Assembly (NCBI GenBank): GCA_964058845.1
Contig: CAXKVR010000155.1
Span: 1-64,000, forward strand
Length of the DNA: 64,000 nt
Source: Carex sylvatica
Taxonomy: Eukaryota; Streptophyta; Magnoliopsida; Poales; Cyperaceae
Direction: 5' to 3'
The notes under the pieces are model-generated. The model saw only the letters and a list, made by a program, of their open reading frames with translations. It was not told the origin of the DNA and did not search any database. The position numbers and the translations under genes are program-made. This document shows, one piece after another, positions 46,907-58,800 of the stretch; position 1 is the first letter of the stretch, and each line of letters starts with the position of its first letter.

Positions 46907-47284
46907 ATGGTGGCCATCTGGTGGCCTATACTTGGAGCTGCTGTACCTGCAGTGCTTGCTGGCCAAGCAATTATTGGAAAGATAAGGGGAGATGAAGAAA
47001 GTCGCCTGAAAGCTGCAAGAGGCCGTGGAAACAACTCTGATGAGGTTTTTGTCTGTGAACGGGTCTGCACCTCCAAGCGAATGCTGAAGAAGGTTGGGGC
47101 CTTATCCAAGGACCCAATGCCTGATACCTGTGTGACTGTCTGTGGTGTTTCTGAGCTGGATGCATGTGCTGACGCATGTGCACGGACAGTGTGCGTGAAT
47201 CAGTACCAAGTACCCAACTGGAATGATACTTGTTTGAAACGCTGCCAGAGCGAGTGTCTAAAGCTCTTTTCGTCTTCGGAATAG
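46907..47284 (+). CDS. Small Cys-rich protein with N-terminal membrane anchor
   Basis: Single-exon coding region of 125 residues. Start chosen at MVAIWWPILGAAVPAVLAGQ rather than an in-frame ATG 21 bp upstream, because the hydrophobic anchor begins here. Residues 1-24 form one membrane segment or signal anchor, followed by a basic, polar stretch. The C-terminal 75 residues hold ten cysteines in paired spacing (CERVC, DTCVTVC, DACADACARTVC, CLKRCQSEC). The pattern suggests disulfide or metal binding. I recall a conserved plant family of unknown function with this layout, but cannot name a member with certainty. The AATAAA at about 47349 may be its poly(A) signal. Confidence 0.72.
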   Translation: MVAIWWPILGAAVPAVLAGQAIIGKIRGDEESRLKAARGRGNNSDEVFVCERVCTSKRMLKKVGALSKDPMPDTCVTVCGVSELDACADACARTVCVNQYQVPNWNDTCLKRCQSECLKLFSSSE

Positions 47285-48827
47285 GATGTTAGAAGTCATT
47301 TTTTGTTTTAATTGTTGTGAAGTTCTCTTTTCCAAAGGACCTTTTTTTAATAAACATTTTCAAAGGATATTGGTATTCATCTTTTGAATTGTGGTTATGA
47401 CAAAATTTGTCGGTTTTACTAAGGTTTATAGTTAGTGGTGTTTTGTAATCCTTGTGTCGTCATTATGCTTTCATGAGATGTAACACAGCAAGTTTTGCTA
47501 CTTACCAATGCAATTCTCAGATTCATACGTCTCATAACAAATCACCTTAATAAATTTAAGTTATATTGGTTTGTTCTTGTGTCTAGTTGGTCTGAATGCC
47601 CATAAACCTACTTGGTGGTTTCCTATGATGACACAACATGTAAATAATAAACAGTATATCATTTTTTTATGATGTAGAAAACAAACATATAATCTGATCT
47701 GTGTTCATAAGAATCTTGAACTGAGTCTGACACATTTGATATAATCTATAAATGTTTTAATTGTGTGCATTAGTCAGCGGTATATTCATGTAAGTTGTTT
47801 TAAGGCAATATAAATCTGAATATATTGAACCAACAATTACCATGGCATTTTTTTGTAACGACCACAGCAACAAACCGACGACTCATCCGTTCCCAGCCTG
47901 GTTTTAACTTGAAGATGCAGTTCTCTGCATATATCATATTGAAGCTCAAGGCTATCTGCTGATTGTACGAAAAATTTAATTGTTGTAGGAAGGTTGCGGC
48001 GGAAGCATTGAAAGAATAATTTCGTCAAACATATTGTGAGCATACATCAACATCCATTCAAATGAAGAAATATGAAAAACACACAAGAACTAACCACAAC
48101 AAGCAATAAGCACAAGGAAATAAAAGAGAAACAAGATTTTACAAGAAAAAATTACCGAAGCACGACACAAAATCGCTATACTTCTTTCCACACTCTTTTT
48201 ATAATTTCATGCACTATTTTAAAATTCCCTACTGTATTTTGGTTAATTGGTACAAAAGAGCAGAATTCTAGAAAAAGATGACTTGAAGAGAACACTTCAC
48301 TTTACAAAGAGATGACTTACAGCTTGTATTTTTCTTTTTGTATCATTCATGCTCGTAGGCTCACAAACACTTCTAGCAGCTAATTCACCCTGCTTATCCC
48401 TTCCTATACATGTATTTTTGAAAGATAATTCTAATCGCAAAACATAGGAAAAGTGTATCCTGTGAAATCCCAGCCTAGTAAAGTGTCTTTTACTGGAATG
48501 AAAATCAGTGGAAGTTCAACCTGACAGACTCTATCAGGGTTTCAAAAAATAAAAAAAATCAGAGGAGTTCAATAGAAGCAAAACCGCTCAAGTTCCATTC
48601 GGAACTTCTCCGTGAAAACACAAAATAGGCTGCGGCCCAATACTCTTGTCTTCACCGGATCAACATTAATTGTCTTTCTCTCAGAGATGGAAAAGAAAAT
48701 GGGTAAATTTTCTAGATACTTTTAAAATACTTCTTTAATTTTTTATTAATTATTCATGTACTCTTTGTTATCTATATGTCTCTCAACTCGGGATATATAT
48801 ATATATAGATATAGAGATAGATAGATA
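47285..48827. other. Spacer with coding-like stretches on the minus strand
   Basis: No secure gene. On the minus strand, about 48411-48324 reads RDKQGELAARSVCEPTSMND between possible splice sites. About 47966-47830 reads YAENCIFKLKPGWERMSRRF in a frame that can follow it. The family is not recognised and the splice sites are only fair. This could be a remnant of a broken gene. Confidence 0.25.
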
Positions 48828-49255
48828 GAGAGATGGACTTGGGTGAGTTATAGAGTAAAATACGTTTGTACTCCACACCATATTTTCATTTTAAAAATTC
48901 AAACAACTGATTCAAGCCTTCCAATATGTTCTCTATATTGAAATGTGCTTCGAGACTAAATTTTATATTTTTTAGAATTTTTTTACTATTTATTAAGCCA
49001 ATTTGAAAATCTGAAAATTCGGGTGAACAGTAGAAAACAGTAAAAAAATTTGGACCACCGGATCAGCGGTTTTCAAAGTGGCTTAATAATTAGTAAAAAA
49101 GATTCAAAAAAATGTAAAATTTGGTCTCCAAGCACATTTCAATATGGAGATCGTGTTGAGCGGTTTGGATCAGTTATTTGGATTTTCAAAATGGCTAAAA
49201 TGTACCATGGAGCACCAACATGTTTTACTCCATGGCACACCCAAGTCCATCTCTC
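48828..49255. mobile_element. Fold-back element, family II copy 1
   Basis: Ends are GAGAGATGGACTTGGGTG and its complement. Tips carry GAGTAAAATACG or TGTTTTACTCCATGG. The shared core (TACTATTTATTAAG, CTTAATAATTAG, TTTGGTCTCC) lies inside. It is flanked by TA/GATA microsatellite and CT repeats. Confidence 0.8.
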
Positions 49256-49295
49256 TCTCTCTCTCTATATATATATAGAGAGAGAGAGAGAGAGG

Positions 49296-49706
49296 GCAGA
49301 ACTAGGGTGTTCTTAAGCTCACCAAAGTGTTTGGTGAGCTTAACTCCAAAATCTGTTAAATTGGTTTCAAATGACGAATCCGAACCGTTGGAACCCGCCT
49401 ACCTTACGGGTGATGCGTCTATATGTGAAAATTTTAAACATTCGAATTAATTTAGTATAAAGTCAATTGGTCAAAATTAGAAGGTTAATAAATTAATTTT
49501 AGTGCATTCATTTTTTTAATGTTTTTTGATCGCTTGACTTTATATTAAATTAATTCGAATGTTTAAAATTTTCACATGTAGATGCATCACTCATAAGGTA
49601 GGCGGATTTTAACGGTTCGGATTCGTCATTTGAAATCGATTTGATGGGTTTTGGAGTTAAGCTCACCAAACACCTTGGCGAGCTTAAGAACACCCTAGTT
49701 CTACTC
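49296..49706. mobile_element. Fold-back element, family III copy
   Basis: Ends CAGAACTAGGGTGTTC and complement. Subterminal TAAGCTCACCAA is itself nearly mirrored within each tip (CACCAAAGTGTTTGGTGAGC). The arms pair across the centre at about 49500. It lies between (GA)n and (TA)n tracts. Confidence 0.85.
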
Positions 49707-49729
49707 ATATATATATATATATATATATA

Positions 49730-50144
49730 GAGTAAGTCTACCATACATTGTAATGCATAGGCACCTCTGTGCATTGGACTATAAATCACCATATTCAAAG
49801 TCCAAATGACCGATCCAAACCGTTCATCTTGTTCTCCATATTAATATGTGCTTGGAGACCAAATTTTATATTTTTTAGAATTTGTTTACTATTTATTAAG
49901 CCACATTGAAAATCGTTGATCCAACGGTTACAGTAAAATCAAAAGGCACCGTTGGATCAGTGATTTTCAAAGTGACTTAATAAATAGTAAACAAATTCTA
50001 AAAAATATAAAATTTGGTCTCCAAGCACATATTAATATGGAGAACAAGATGAACGGTTTGGATCGGTTATTTGGATTTTGAATCCGTGATTTATAGTCCA
50101 ATGCACAGAGGTGCCTATGCATTGGAATGTATGGTAGACTTACT
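49730..50144. mobile_element. Fold-back element, family I copy 3 (first of a tandem trio)
   Basis: Same ends and core as 6751-7166. Separated from the next copy only by (TA)n. Confidence 0.88.
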
Positions 50145-50167
50145 ATATATATATATATATATATATA

Positions 50168-50583
50168 GAGTAAGTCTACCATACATTGCAATGCATAGGC
50201 ATCTCTATGCATTGGACTATAAATCACCATATTCAAAGTCCAAATGACCGATCCAAACCGTTCATCTTGTTCTCCATATTAATATGTGCTTGGAGACCAA
50301 ATTTTATATTTTTTGGAATTTGTTTACTATTTATTAAGCCACATTGAAAATCGTTGATCCAACGGTTACAGTAAAATCAAAAGGCACCGTTGGATCAGTG
50401 ATTTTCAAAGTGACTTAATAAATAGTAAACAAATTCTAAAAAATATAAAATTTGGTCTCCAAGCACATATTAATATGGAGAACAAGATGAACGGTTTGGA
50501 TCGGTTATTTGGACTTTGAATCCGTGATTTATAGTCCAATGCACAGAGGTGCCTATGCATTGGAATGTATGGTAGACTTACTA
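50168..50583. mobile_element. Fold-back element, family I copy 4 (second of the trio)
   Basis: Very similar to copy 3, including shared variants such as AACAAATTCTAAAAAATA and CATTGGAATG. Only four or five bases (TATA) separate it from copy 5. Confidence 0.88.
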
Positions 50584-50587
50584 TATA

Positions 50588-51003
50588 GAGTAAGTCTACC
50601 ATACATTGCAATGCATAGGCACCTCTATGCATTGGACTATAAATCACCATATTCAAAGTCCAAATGACCGATCCAAACCATTCATCTTGTTCTCCATATT
50701 AATATGTGCTTGGAGACCAAATTTTACATTTTTTGGAATTTTTTTACTATTTATTAAGCCACATTGAAAATCGCTGATCCAACGGTTACAGTAAAATCAA
50801 AAGGCACCGTTGGATCAGTGATTTTCAAAGTGACTTAATAAATAGTAAACAAATTCCAAAAAATATAAAATTTGGTCTCCAAGCACATATTAATATGGAG
50901 AACAAGATGAACGGTTTGGATTGGTTATTTGGACTTTGAATCCGTGATTTATAGTCCAATGCACAAAGGTGCTTATGCATTGCAATGTATGGTAGACTTA
51001 CTA
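50588..51003. mobile_element. Fold-back element, family I copy 5 (third of the trio)
   Basis: Same family, with its own variants (CAAATTCCAAAAAATA, CACAAAGGTGCTTATG). It is followed by (TA)n and a family II element. Confidence 0.88.
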
Positions 51004-51012
51004 TATATATAT

Positions 51013-51408
51013 ACACGGTGAGTTGCGAAGTAAAACACGTTTATACTTCACGCAATATCTTCATTTTCAAAGTTCAAATAGTCTATTCAAAGTTCAAATA
51101 GTCTATTCGAATCTTCCAGCATGTTCTTCATAATAAAATAGGCTTGGAAACTAAATTTTATATTTTTTGGATTTTTTTTTACTATTTATTAAGCCACTTA
51201 GAAAATTTGAAAATCTGGGTGAACAGTAAAAATTTCTGGACCATCGGATCGGCGATTTTCAAAGTGGCTTAATAAATAGTAAAAAAAATTCTAAAAAATA
51301 TAAAATTTGGTCTCCAAGCACATTTCAATATGGAGATCATGTTGAGCGATCCAGGTCGACGTTTTGAACTTTAAAATCGCAAAATATGAGTGTGAAGTAA
51401 AATAGTCG
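51013..51408. mobile_element. Fold-back element, family II copy 2, right tip eroded
   Basis: Begins CACGGTGAGTTGCGAAGTAAAAC and carries the shared core. A 20-bp piece (CAAAGTTCAAATAGTCTATT) is duplicated in the left arm. The right end (GTGAAGTAAAATAGTCGC) mirrors the left tip only in part. Confidence 0.7.
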
Positions 51409-53198
51409 CTTTATTAAATATTATTTTTAATTTTTATCGGAAGCGGACTTGTAAATAGACCACAAAATCGGAATCGGAAGAATTGATAGGATTTGGTTAA
51501 ATTAGATGAGAAACTCGATTTTTTCAAAAAATTATATCAAGATAAAAAAGTTACGTAAACTATTTTTTTAGAGAATAATGTAAAATATTAAAATATTAAA
51601 TTTAATTTTGAAACATAATTCATAAGAGCATAGTTCATAAGACTATTTTTTTGTAGTTCAACTCATATTGAAACAGTTGAACCTCAAAAAATAATTTAAT
51701 GTTTTATATTAAATTCAATCTATTTCTTTGTGAAAGAATATAACTCGTTTCTTTGAAACAGAAAAAAATAATAGGTTTTTTGTGGTCTGTCAAATTTTCT
51801 TTCCACCTTTCTTTTGTTATATTTTGAAATAACTTGATAAAAGAACTCAGACAAATTTGTTACAACTCGCTCGATTTCACCAATAAATAAGAGCATCCAT
51901 TGACTGATGGAAATAAATTTGCTGCGATCCGAATTGGATGAACAATATCCTAAAATTTTTGCTTTTTCAAATTCAATTATCAATTTATTTTGAGATGCGT
52001 GCACAGAAAAAGTTGAACGGTTAGATTTAAAAAAGTAGGGATTTCAGGGTACTGTTTATCAAATTCGGATCGCAGCGGATTTCATTCCTTGACTGATTGA
52101 GTTCTGAATCCGGAACCTTTCCAAAGCAAATATTATGTGTTAATTATTAACCTACACACGGTGATACTATCCGATCCGCTGCTTATCATATCGCTAAGAC
52201 GCACGAGGATCTCATTTCTCCTCAAAAGTTCCTCTGATGGAGAGATGTACAAAAGATGTGACCATTGATCGCCTCTGCATTCAGCGAATCTTAGTCATTT
52301 TCTAAGGATGAAGAGAAAATAGATTTTTTTTCAGAAGTGAAAAAATAAAATTGATTATTTTTTCTTCAAAAAATAATAGATAGGCATTAATAATGTGATT
52401 CTAATAGTTTTTGAACAAATACGTGATCAAGATGGAATTTAACGTCTAAAAAACACTGAAACTGCAATGTTAGTACGGTTCCAAAAACTTGCATCCGGCA
52501 ATACCGCATCATCGTTAATGTGGTTTCATCCATTGTTCAAAGAAAAATTTAATTAATCATTCACTTTCTTAAAAAATCGTAAAAATACCTCCTCATATTA
52601 AAATGTAGTCGCAAATAGCAATGATGATGATGAATTTTTTTTTTAATAGTTATTAATGAGGTTATTATGATCCCGCTTGGATGAACGAACAAAGTGCGTG
52701 TTTTAAACTGTAAGGTGGGCCCCGCTAGTCGGTGTTTTGGTTTACTCAAAAATAATGTGCCCCTTGTGCAAGTAAAAAATATTGATGATCATTTGGTGAG
52801 GTACGGACGATAATAAGAGGATCGCCTTTTTCTTTTTAAAATAAAGGAGGTGATTCTGAGCTAATTTCGAGAAACTTCCAACTCCGGATCTCGTGTGGCG
52901 CAATGCTTTTTCCGGGTTTATTGCCAAGCGTGTGATTGTATTGATTTAAGGATACATGGAAATATAGTTCATATATACCATAAAAACAAAAAAAACAAAA
53001 AAATTCAATTTTAAAAATTGCCCATTTAAATTAATACTAAATTATACTTATTTAAAAACATATAGTTTTATCTTCTTTTTTTCCAATTTTTTTGTAATTA
53101 GATATTGTCATACATCTGATCAAACTTCGCTACTAATATTCATAGGCTCGAACCGGCCAAAATTACTACATTGGGGTCTTACATGAAAAATTTACGGC
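51409..53198. other. AT-rich spacer, no recognised gene
   Basis: The longest open frame (51720-52004, minus) encodes 94 residues without recognisable motifs and is probably chance in AT-rich DNA. No repeat structure stood out. Confidence 0.4.
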
Positions 53199-53630
53199 TA
53201 GGGGTGTAAACGGATCGGATATTATCTGATTTCGTCCGGATCCGAATCCAAAAGGTTATCTAAATTATTCGATTTATATCCGTGTTCGTATCTGAAAAAT
53301 TATAACCGATAAGGATACAGTAAGACTTTTAAATATTCATATCTGATTGTTTACACTTTTAAACTACAACAAATATGTTATATGTTCTTAATTGATTTAT
53401 TAAATTACATATTGTACTAATAATTTATTAAATTGTATATAGATATATATTTTGATGAACAATAAAGCACTATGACATAATTAGTGATTAATATTTTAAT
53501 AATATAATAGATGTTTTGTAACCAACAAACTAATTATGAAAAATATTTGTATCCGTTCGATATCCAATCCGTATCCGCAACGTTTAATATCTAATCCGTA
53601 TTCGAAAAATTATAACGGATACGAATATGG
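53199..53630. mobile_element. hAT-like miniature element, right end lost
   Basis: Starts TAGGGGTGTAAACGGATCGG, a common plant hAT end. It has repeated GATATCC, CCGTATCCG and ACGGATACG words that can fold back. The expected mirrored end is missing at about 53630. Confidence 0.5.
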
Positions 53631-55899
53631 TAAGTACTGGATTCCAGTGCGTCTGCAATAGGCTCGGATTTTTTCCTGTATTACCCTGAAGTTCACAGAA
53701 ATTGGTTAAGTACTGAGTGCGTCCGCACTCAGATTCAGTGCGGATGAGCCACCCACACTGGGCCCCAAAAAGCAGTTTTCTGTATTTGCAAATCTCAGAA
53801 TCAGACCATTAATGATTTGATCTTTGCCTAGATTGTTCTACACACTTATGGATCACATCTTATTGAATATATAGATTGTCTAATGTCTTAATTTTGATCA
53901 CTTTAATTGTGACAACCATATTATACAATTTATAATTATATTACATATATGCTCAACGTTGGATTAAGATCCAACACTCTCTTGACAGTAATATACAAAG
54001 TTTATGCTATTTTTAAAATTTATGATTATTTCTATCTTTATAAATGATAAATTAACCTTTACATACTAAGTACATTATATATATATTTTTTACATTAAAT
54101 CTTCTTTCTTAATTTTATCTTTCACCGAACACTTAGGTCTTCAGTAAGTATAAAATTTTAATCCCTTAATTGGTTCTTGAATGGGGGCAAGTGTAATTGC
54201 AAGTTAAGCGAGTAAAATCCTCTGGCGTCGAAGGGGAGAATTGTTCGTTCTTCAGTGAGGATTGTCGATCCCAATCTTCTTGCTCCGTTAGTGTCTTCTT
54301 CAATCGCCACCAATCTTTCTTCTTTTTCACCATTAAAGTCTAGATCTCAAAGAGAAAGCGAGGGAGAGGAGGCGTAGCCCCTCCGCCTCTTTTCTCCGCT
54401 TCCTCCAACCACCACTTTTTTAACCGTCACTCTAACCTTGTTCTCGATCTCTAAAACCTCTACACCGAAATCCTAATCAGAGGTGGGGGAGGTCACAGCC
54501 AGTGCCAGCCTCTCCCACCTGCCCACCACCCCCTTTTCCTTGTTCTAGATGTCTCTGTCTTGGTGTTGTTAGCCGACTAGTGCAGCGGAGAGCAAGAAGG
54601 TGAGAGAGGAGATTGACGATCGCTTGAAGTCAATTCGTTAGATGTTATTGTTATGTTATTAGTGATTGTATTGTGTTTTTTAGATGTTGTTGTGTGTTTT
54701 ATATTTATTGTGTTGTTTGGATGATATTGTGATGATGTTGTGATGTTGCGGTGATGGATGTAATTTTATTTTTATTTAATGAAAAATTATATTTGACAGC
54801 TACTATCAAGGTTTAAAAAAAAAAAAAAAAAAGAAGAAGAAGGATGCTGAATGCTATCTTATTTTAATTTAGTTAACAGTTAACACTAAAGAGTAAGGAC
54901 GGAAATAAATCTGCTGCAATCCCTCCTCTGTATCTCTCTCCTCTTTCTCTTTTCTTTGAAAAAAAAAGAATTGCACGATAGCAGGACTCTGCTATTGGTC
55001 CGAAATTGCAGCAGATTTTTATCCAGTAAGGACAGATATTTGTTGGGTAAGGAACGGTCTAGGCCGATAGCATAGTCACATGATTCGTAAATTATTAACG
55101 AATTAAATTCGGATAATTTATTTTTTCTGTGATGCCAAATTGACTGTCAAATTATTTAATTAACCGAATTTTGATCAAATTAAACTTGAATAATTAGCAA
55201 ATTTTACGCCTTATTTGCAAAAAAAATCAGATTTTTTTTCATAACATTTTTTTTTTTGCTCTCTTACAAGACTGCTATCTCTAGTTTGAATTATTTCCGA
55301 ATCACGGACTTTTGATCTCGTCGAATCGAATCCAAATAATTAATTTGTTAGTGTTACTGGTAGTACAATCAATGACACATGTTAGACTACACTACTATAT
55401 GGCAGAGAAACTTACATTCCTCTTCTAGAAACAGGCCCATTGACTACTTGAAATTGAAAGGGCAAAAGCGGACACAACGTGCCCAAGCGGCTGACACCTA
55501 GCTGCCTTGCGAAATAAAAAGGAAAAAGACCCCCAGCTTTGTTGTGATCGGCTTAATCAGTAGTTGTGCATATCGACATGAAGTGGGTTTCTTGGTGTGG
55601 GTCTGTTTCGTTAAATATTGGAGTTTTAACCCATTTCACGAAAGAACACAATAATTTACGAAACAGAAACCCACAATATATTTGATGGGCAACACGGAAA
55701 GAGGAGGTTGGAATAGAAAATTAGGAAAAACATAAAAAAGGAAGGGCAAAAGCCGAAAGGGTCTCAACTCTCACGCAGCGATCCGCTAGCTGGCACCTGT
55801 TGCCTTCTCCACGACCACGAGCGTATCACATCTTTCTCTACACCCGACATATCAAGGGAACAAAAATTGAAATTGAAACCAAAATCGAAATCAAAATAT
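53631..55899. other. Spacer with a probable retrotransposed fragment and the UROS upstream region
   Basis: GAGTGCGTCCGCACTC and related GTGCGTCCGCACTG words near 53720 recur at about 35567. At about 54180-54835 a pyrimidine-rich, then GT-rich stretch ends in an 18-A tail, as in a reverse-transcribed insertion. No coding family was identified. Confidence 0.35.
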
Positions 55900-58800
55900 A
55901 TGGCATCCGTTTTGCTTCTCTCTCGACCGCCCGTTCTCTCCCCCTTTTCGAGTCGTTTGTCTACGAAGAAAGCTTTTTGGAGCTCTTCGCACCGTTCTAA
56001 CATTCGTGCTTGCTCTGCTTCTCCAGCTGAGGCGAGAGTTGTTGTCACCAGAGAGAGAGGGAAGAACGCGAAGCTCATTAATGCCCTGGTAAGTAAGTGA
56101 TTTCTATTTTTACCTAGTACATGAGATTCTCTTACAAAGTTCTCTAAATTTGTATCATTGATATACATTACGGGGAGTGGTTTTGTGAAGATAAGATAAA
56201 ATCTCGCGGGCTATCTGTACGAGACTGAATCTCAGTTTGTTCATGAATCAGTAACTTACAATGTTTTCAAGGTAGATGAACCTTCTTTTCTTTCCCATCT
56301 CAAAATAAAATAAATAGCTTCTAAATTTGCCTATTTCCAGGGAGAAATGTTGGTATATCCATTAAATTATTCTAAATTGCCTATTTCCCCATTTTAAATG
56401 ATGGTAATTACTGTTGAGGACGGTTCAAATGCCTCAATTTCTTTTGCCTTTATCATGTCTCCATTCAAGTGTAAATTTCGGCGGACGTCACTAACTTGGT
56501 GCTTTGTCACAAATTAGTCACTTAACTTATCATTTGTCCCAAATTCCCAATCAAGTCTCTCTATAACTTTTCCATCCAATTAGGTACCTTTAGATGAAAC
56601 AAGGAATAGACATAATCTCAAATTTGAGAATAGTAGCTGACCCAACTTTTGATTGGGTTAGTAGAATAGTGGATTAGTGCTATTCTTGCTCCATCCAAAC
56701 ATAGAATAGCTCAAAAGAATACTGCCATTCTTGCTCCATCCAAACGCGGGGAATATGCTCATCCATCCCCATATCACTTTATATTTTATTATTTTTTTGG
56801 ATGGAGAAGTTATAGAGGACTTGATTGGGACAAATGAAAAGTTAGTGAGGGATAAATCAAATTTGAATGACCAATTCGTGACAAACAACAAAGTTTAGTT
56901 ACCTCCAACAAAATTTACCCATTTAAGAAGTACAATAGCTTAAAATTTAAATTTAAATGTCAAAATAAAACCGTTAGATATGATTTATATCATTTTCTCT
57001 TCACATGTATCATTACATTTCGATTAGTATTGAGAGCTTGCAAAAATATACCAATGTGGATAAATTCTGGACATTGATTTTTCAATTTATTGTTTCATTT
57101 AAAATCAAAATCAAAAGGTGATATTTTTTATGTGCATGTGATATTTTTTAGGTTAGCACCCTTTTCATTGTATTACCATTAATTTATCATTCTCTTCAAA
57201 CAAGCACATTCTAACTGTCCAACTACGATCAATATTTTTTTTTATCATAATCGGACAATAAGAATGTGTTCATTTGAAGAGAAGGGTTAATTGGTCCTTT
57301 CATCTTGAAATAAAAGATTGCGATAAGCTGAAATTAAATTTTAAAATTAGATTAAAGAAAGGGTATGATAATGGTTGTTCGTTTTTAGTGGGGAAATAAG
57401 AAATTTTCATATTTTGATGGTGAAATTGGATATTTAGAAGTTTTTGATGGGTATGGCAACAATTGTCCCTAAATTATATTACTAACTGGAAGGAAAAAGA
57501 ACCAATAGAAAGAGAGTGTAATTCCATTATGAATTTCAATTTCTTAATAGCATCTAAGGACAAATACTGTGTCTAGATCAATGAAGACCTTTCTTCAAAT
57601 TCTCTCACCAATTTGCAAAAAAATTGGGATTAGGGCTCAGTGTATTTCCAATTACGCGCATTTCTTTAAATCTGAAAGCATGCGATCTTATGGTGTTTCT
57701 ACTAGTCAGCACTTAACAGTGATTTGTATCTATTTGGCTGTGCAGGCAAAGCATGATATCAGGTGTTTAGAGTTTCCTCTGATAAAGCATGTTCAAGGGC
57801 CAGATGCTGATAGGCTTTCTCATGTCTTGCGTAGTATGTTTTAACCACAATATCTCTATTTTCATGTTTACGTAATTTTATGTACATCTCATTTTATTCT
57901 TTGTCATACGTGGCTTTTCTAAAATTATAGTAGATTAGTCTCAGTTGCTTAGCTTGTCATTGGCCTTCTGTTACCAGATGATAGCTTTGATTGGATTATT
58001 ATAACCTCACCGGAAGCTGGATCAGTGTTCCTCAATGCATGGAAGTAAGGGTAAAATGATTTTTGTGTCAACTAACTCTTTTGTTCTTTGCCTGCTACTG
58101 TCAGATCTCATCATAGTAGAAAAGATATGGATTATCTTTGTGTTATATTTGTAATTACATCAATCTAAGTTACCTTATGTCAGAGCGGCAGGAAATCCAA
58201 GAGTGCAAGTTGGAGTGGTCGGCCAAGGCACGGCTAGCACATTTCTCGAAGCATCTAAGGTTCCTGATCAACCTCTTCAGATTGCATTCTCTCCTTCTAA
58301 AGGTATCTGTTTCTTGTGTGGGAAGTACAAAATAATTTCACACCTTTTTCACTTAAAATTGAGGATGATAGAATTGTTTCTCTTTTCTATTTTTCTTGTC
58401 AGCAACGGGAAAAGTTTTGGCTCAAGAGCTTCCAAGATCGGGTCAAATCAGCTGTAGGGTTTTGTATCCTGCTTCAGTAAAAGCGAGCAATGAAATAGGT
58501 ATACTGAGTTATTCTGTCAAATTTATAAATTCTGCTCCTAAAGGGCCACAACTTTCTTTCGTTGTTCGAAAAGGTTCCTTGGCTTTTATTTGTGAAAATT
58601 GTTTAATAAGCTATTGAGGATTGCTGGATGTAGTTTCATCTGTTTAATTGGTGTCAAAATATTTCAGTTGACTGCCACATCATCGATGCTTGACTTAACA
58701 GTGTAAGAACCTAATTTGTTAGCAATAGCAATTAGTTCAAGGTCCGACTCAAACCAAAAAAGGATTATAAATGAGAAAAATGAAAGCATTCAAACATTAA

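Noticed and set aside
49550..51016. Repeated minus-strand open frames starting MNMVIYSPMHR
   Set aside because: They are by-products of family I fold-back elements and do not encode a protein family.
51720..52004. 94-codon minus-strand open frame as a gene or organellar insertion
   Set aside because: AT-rich, no recognised motif, and I could not match it to a known plastid gene.
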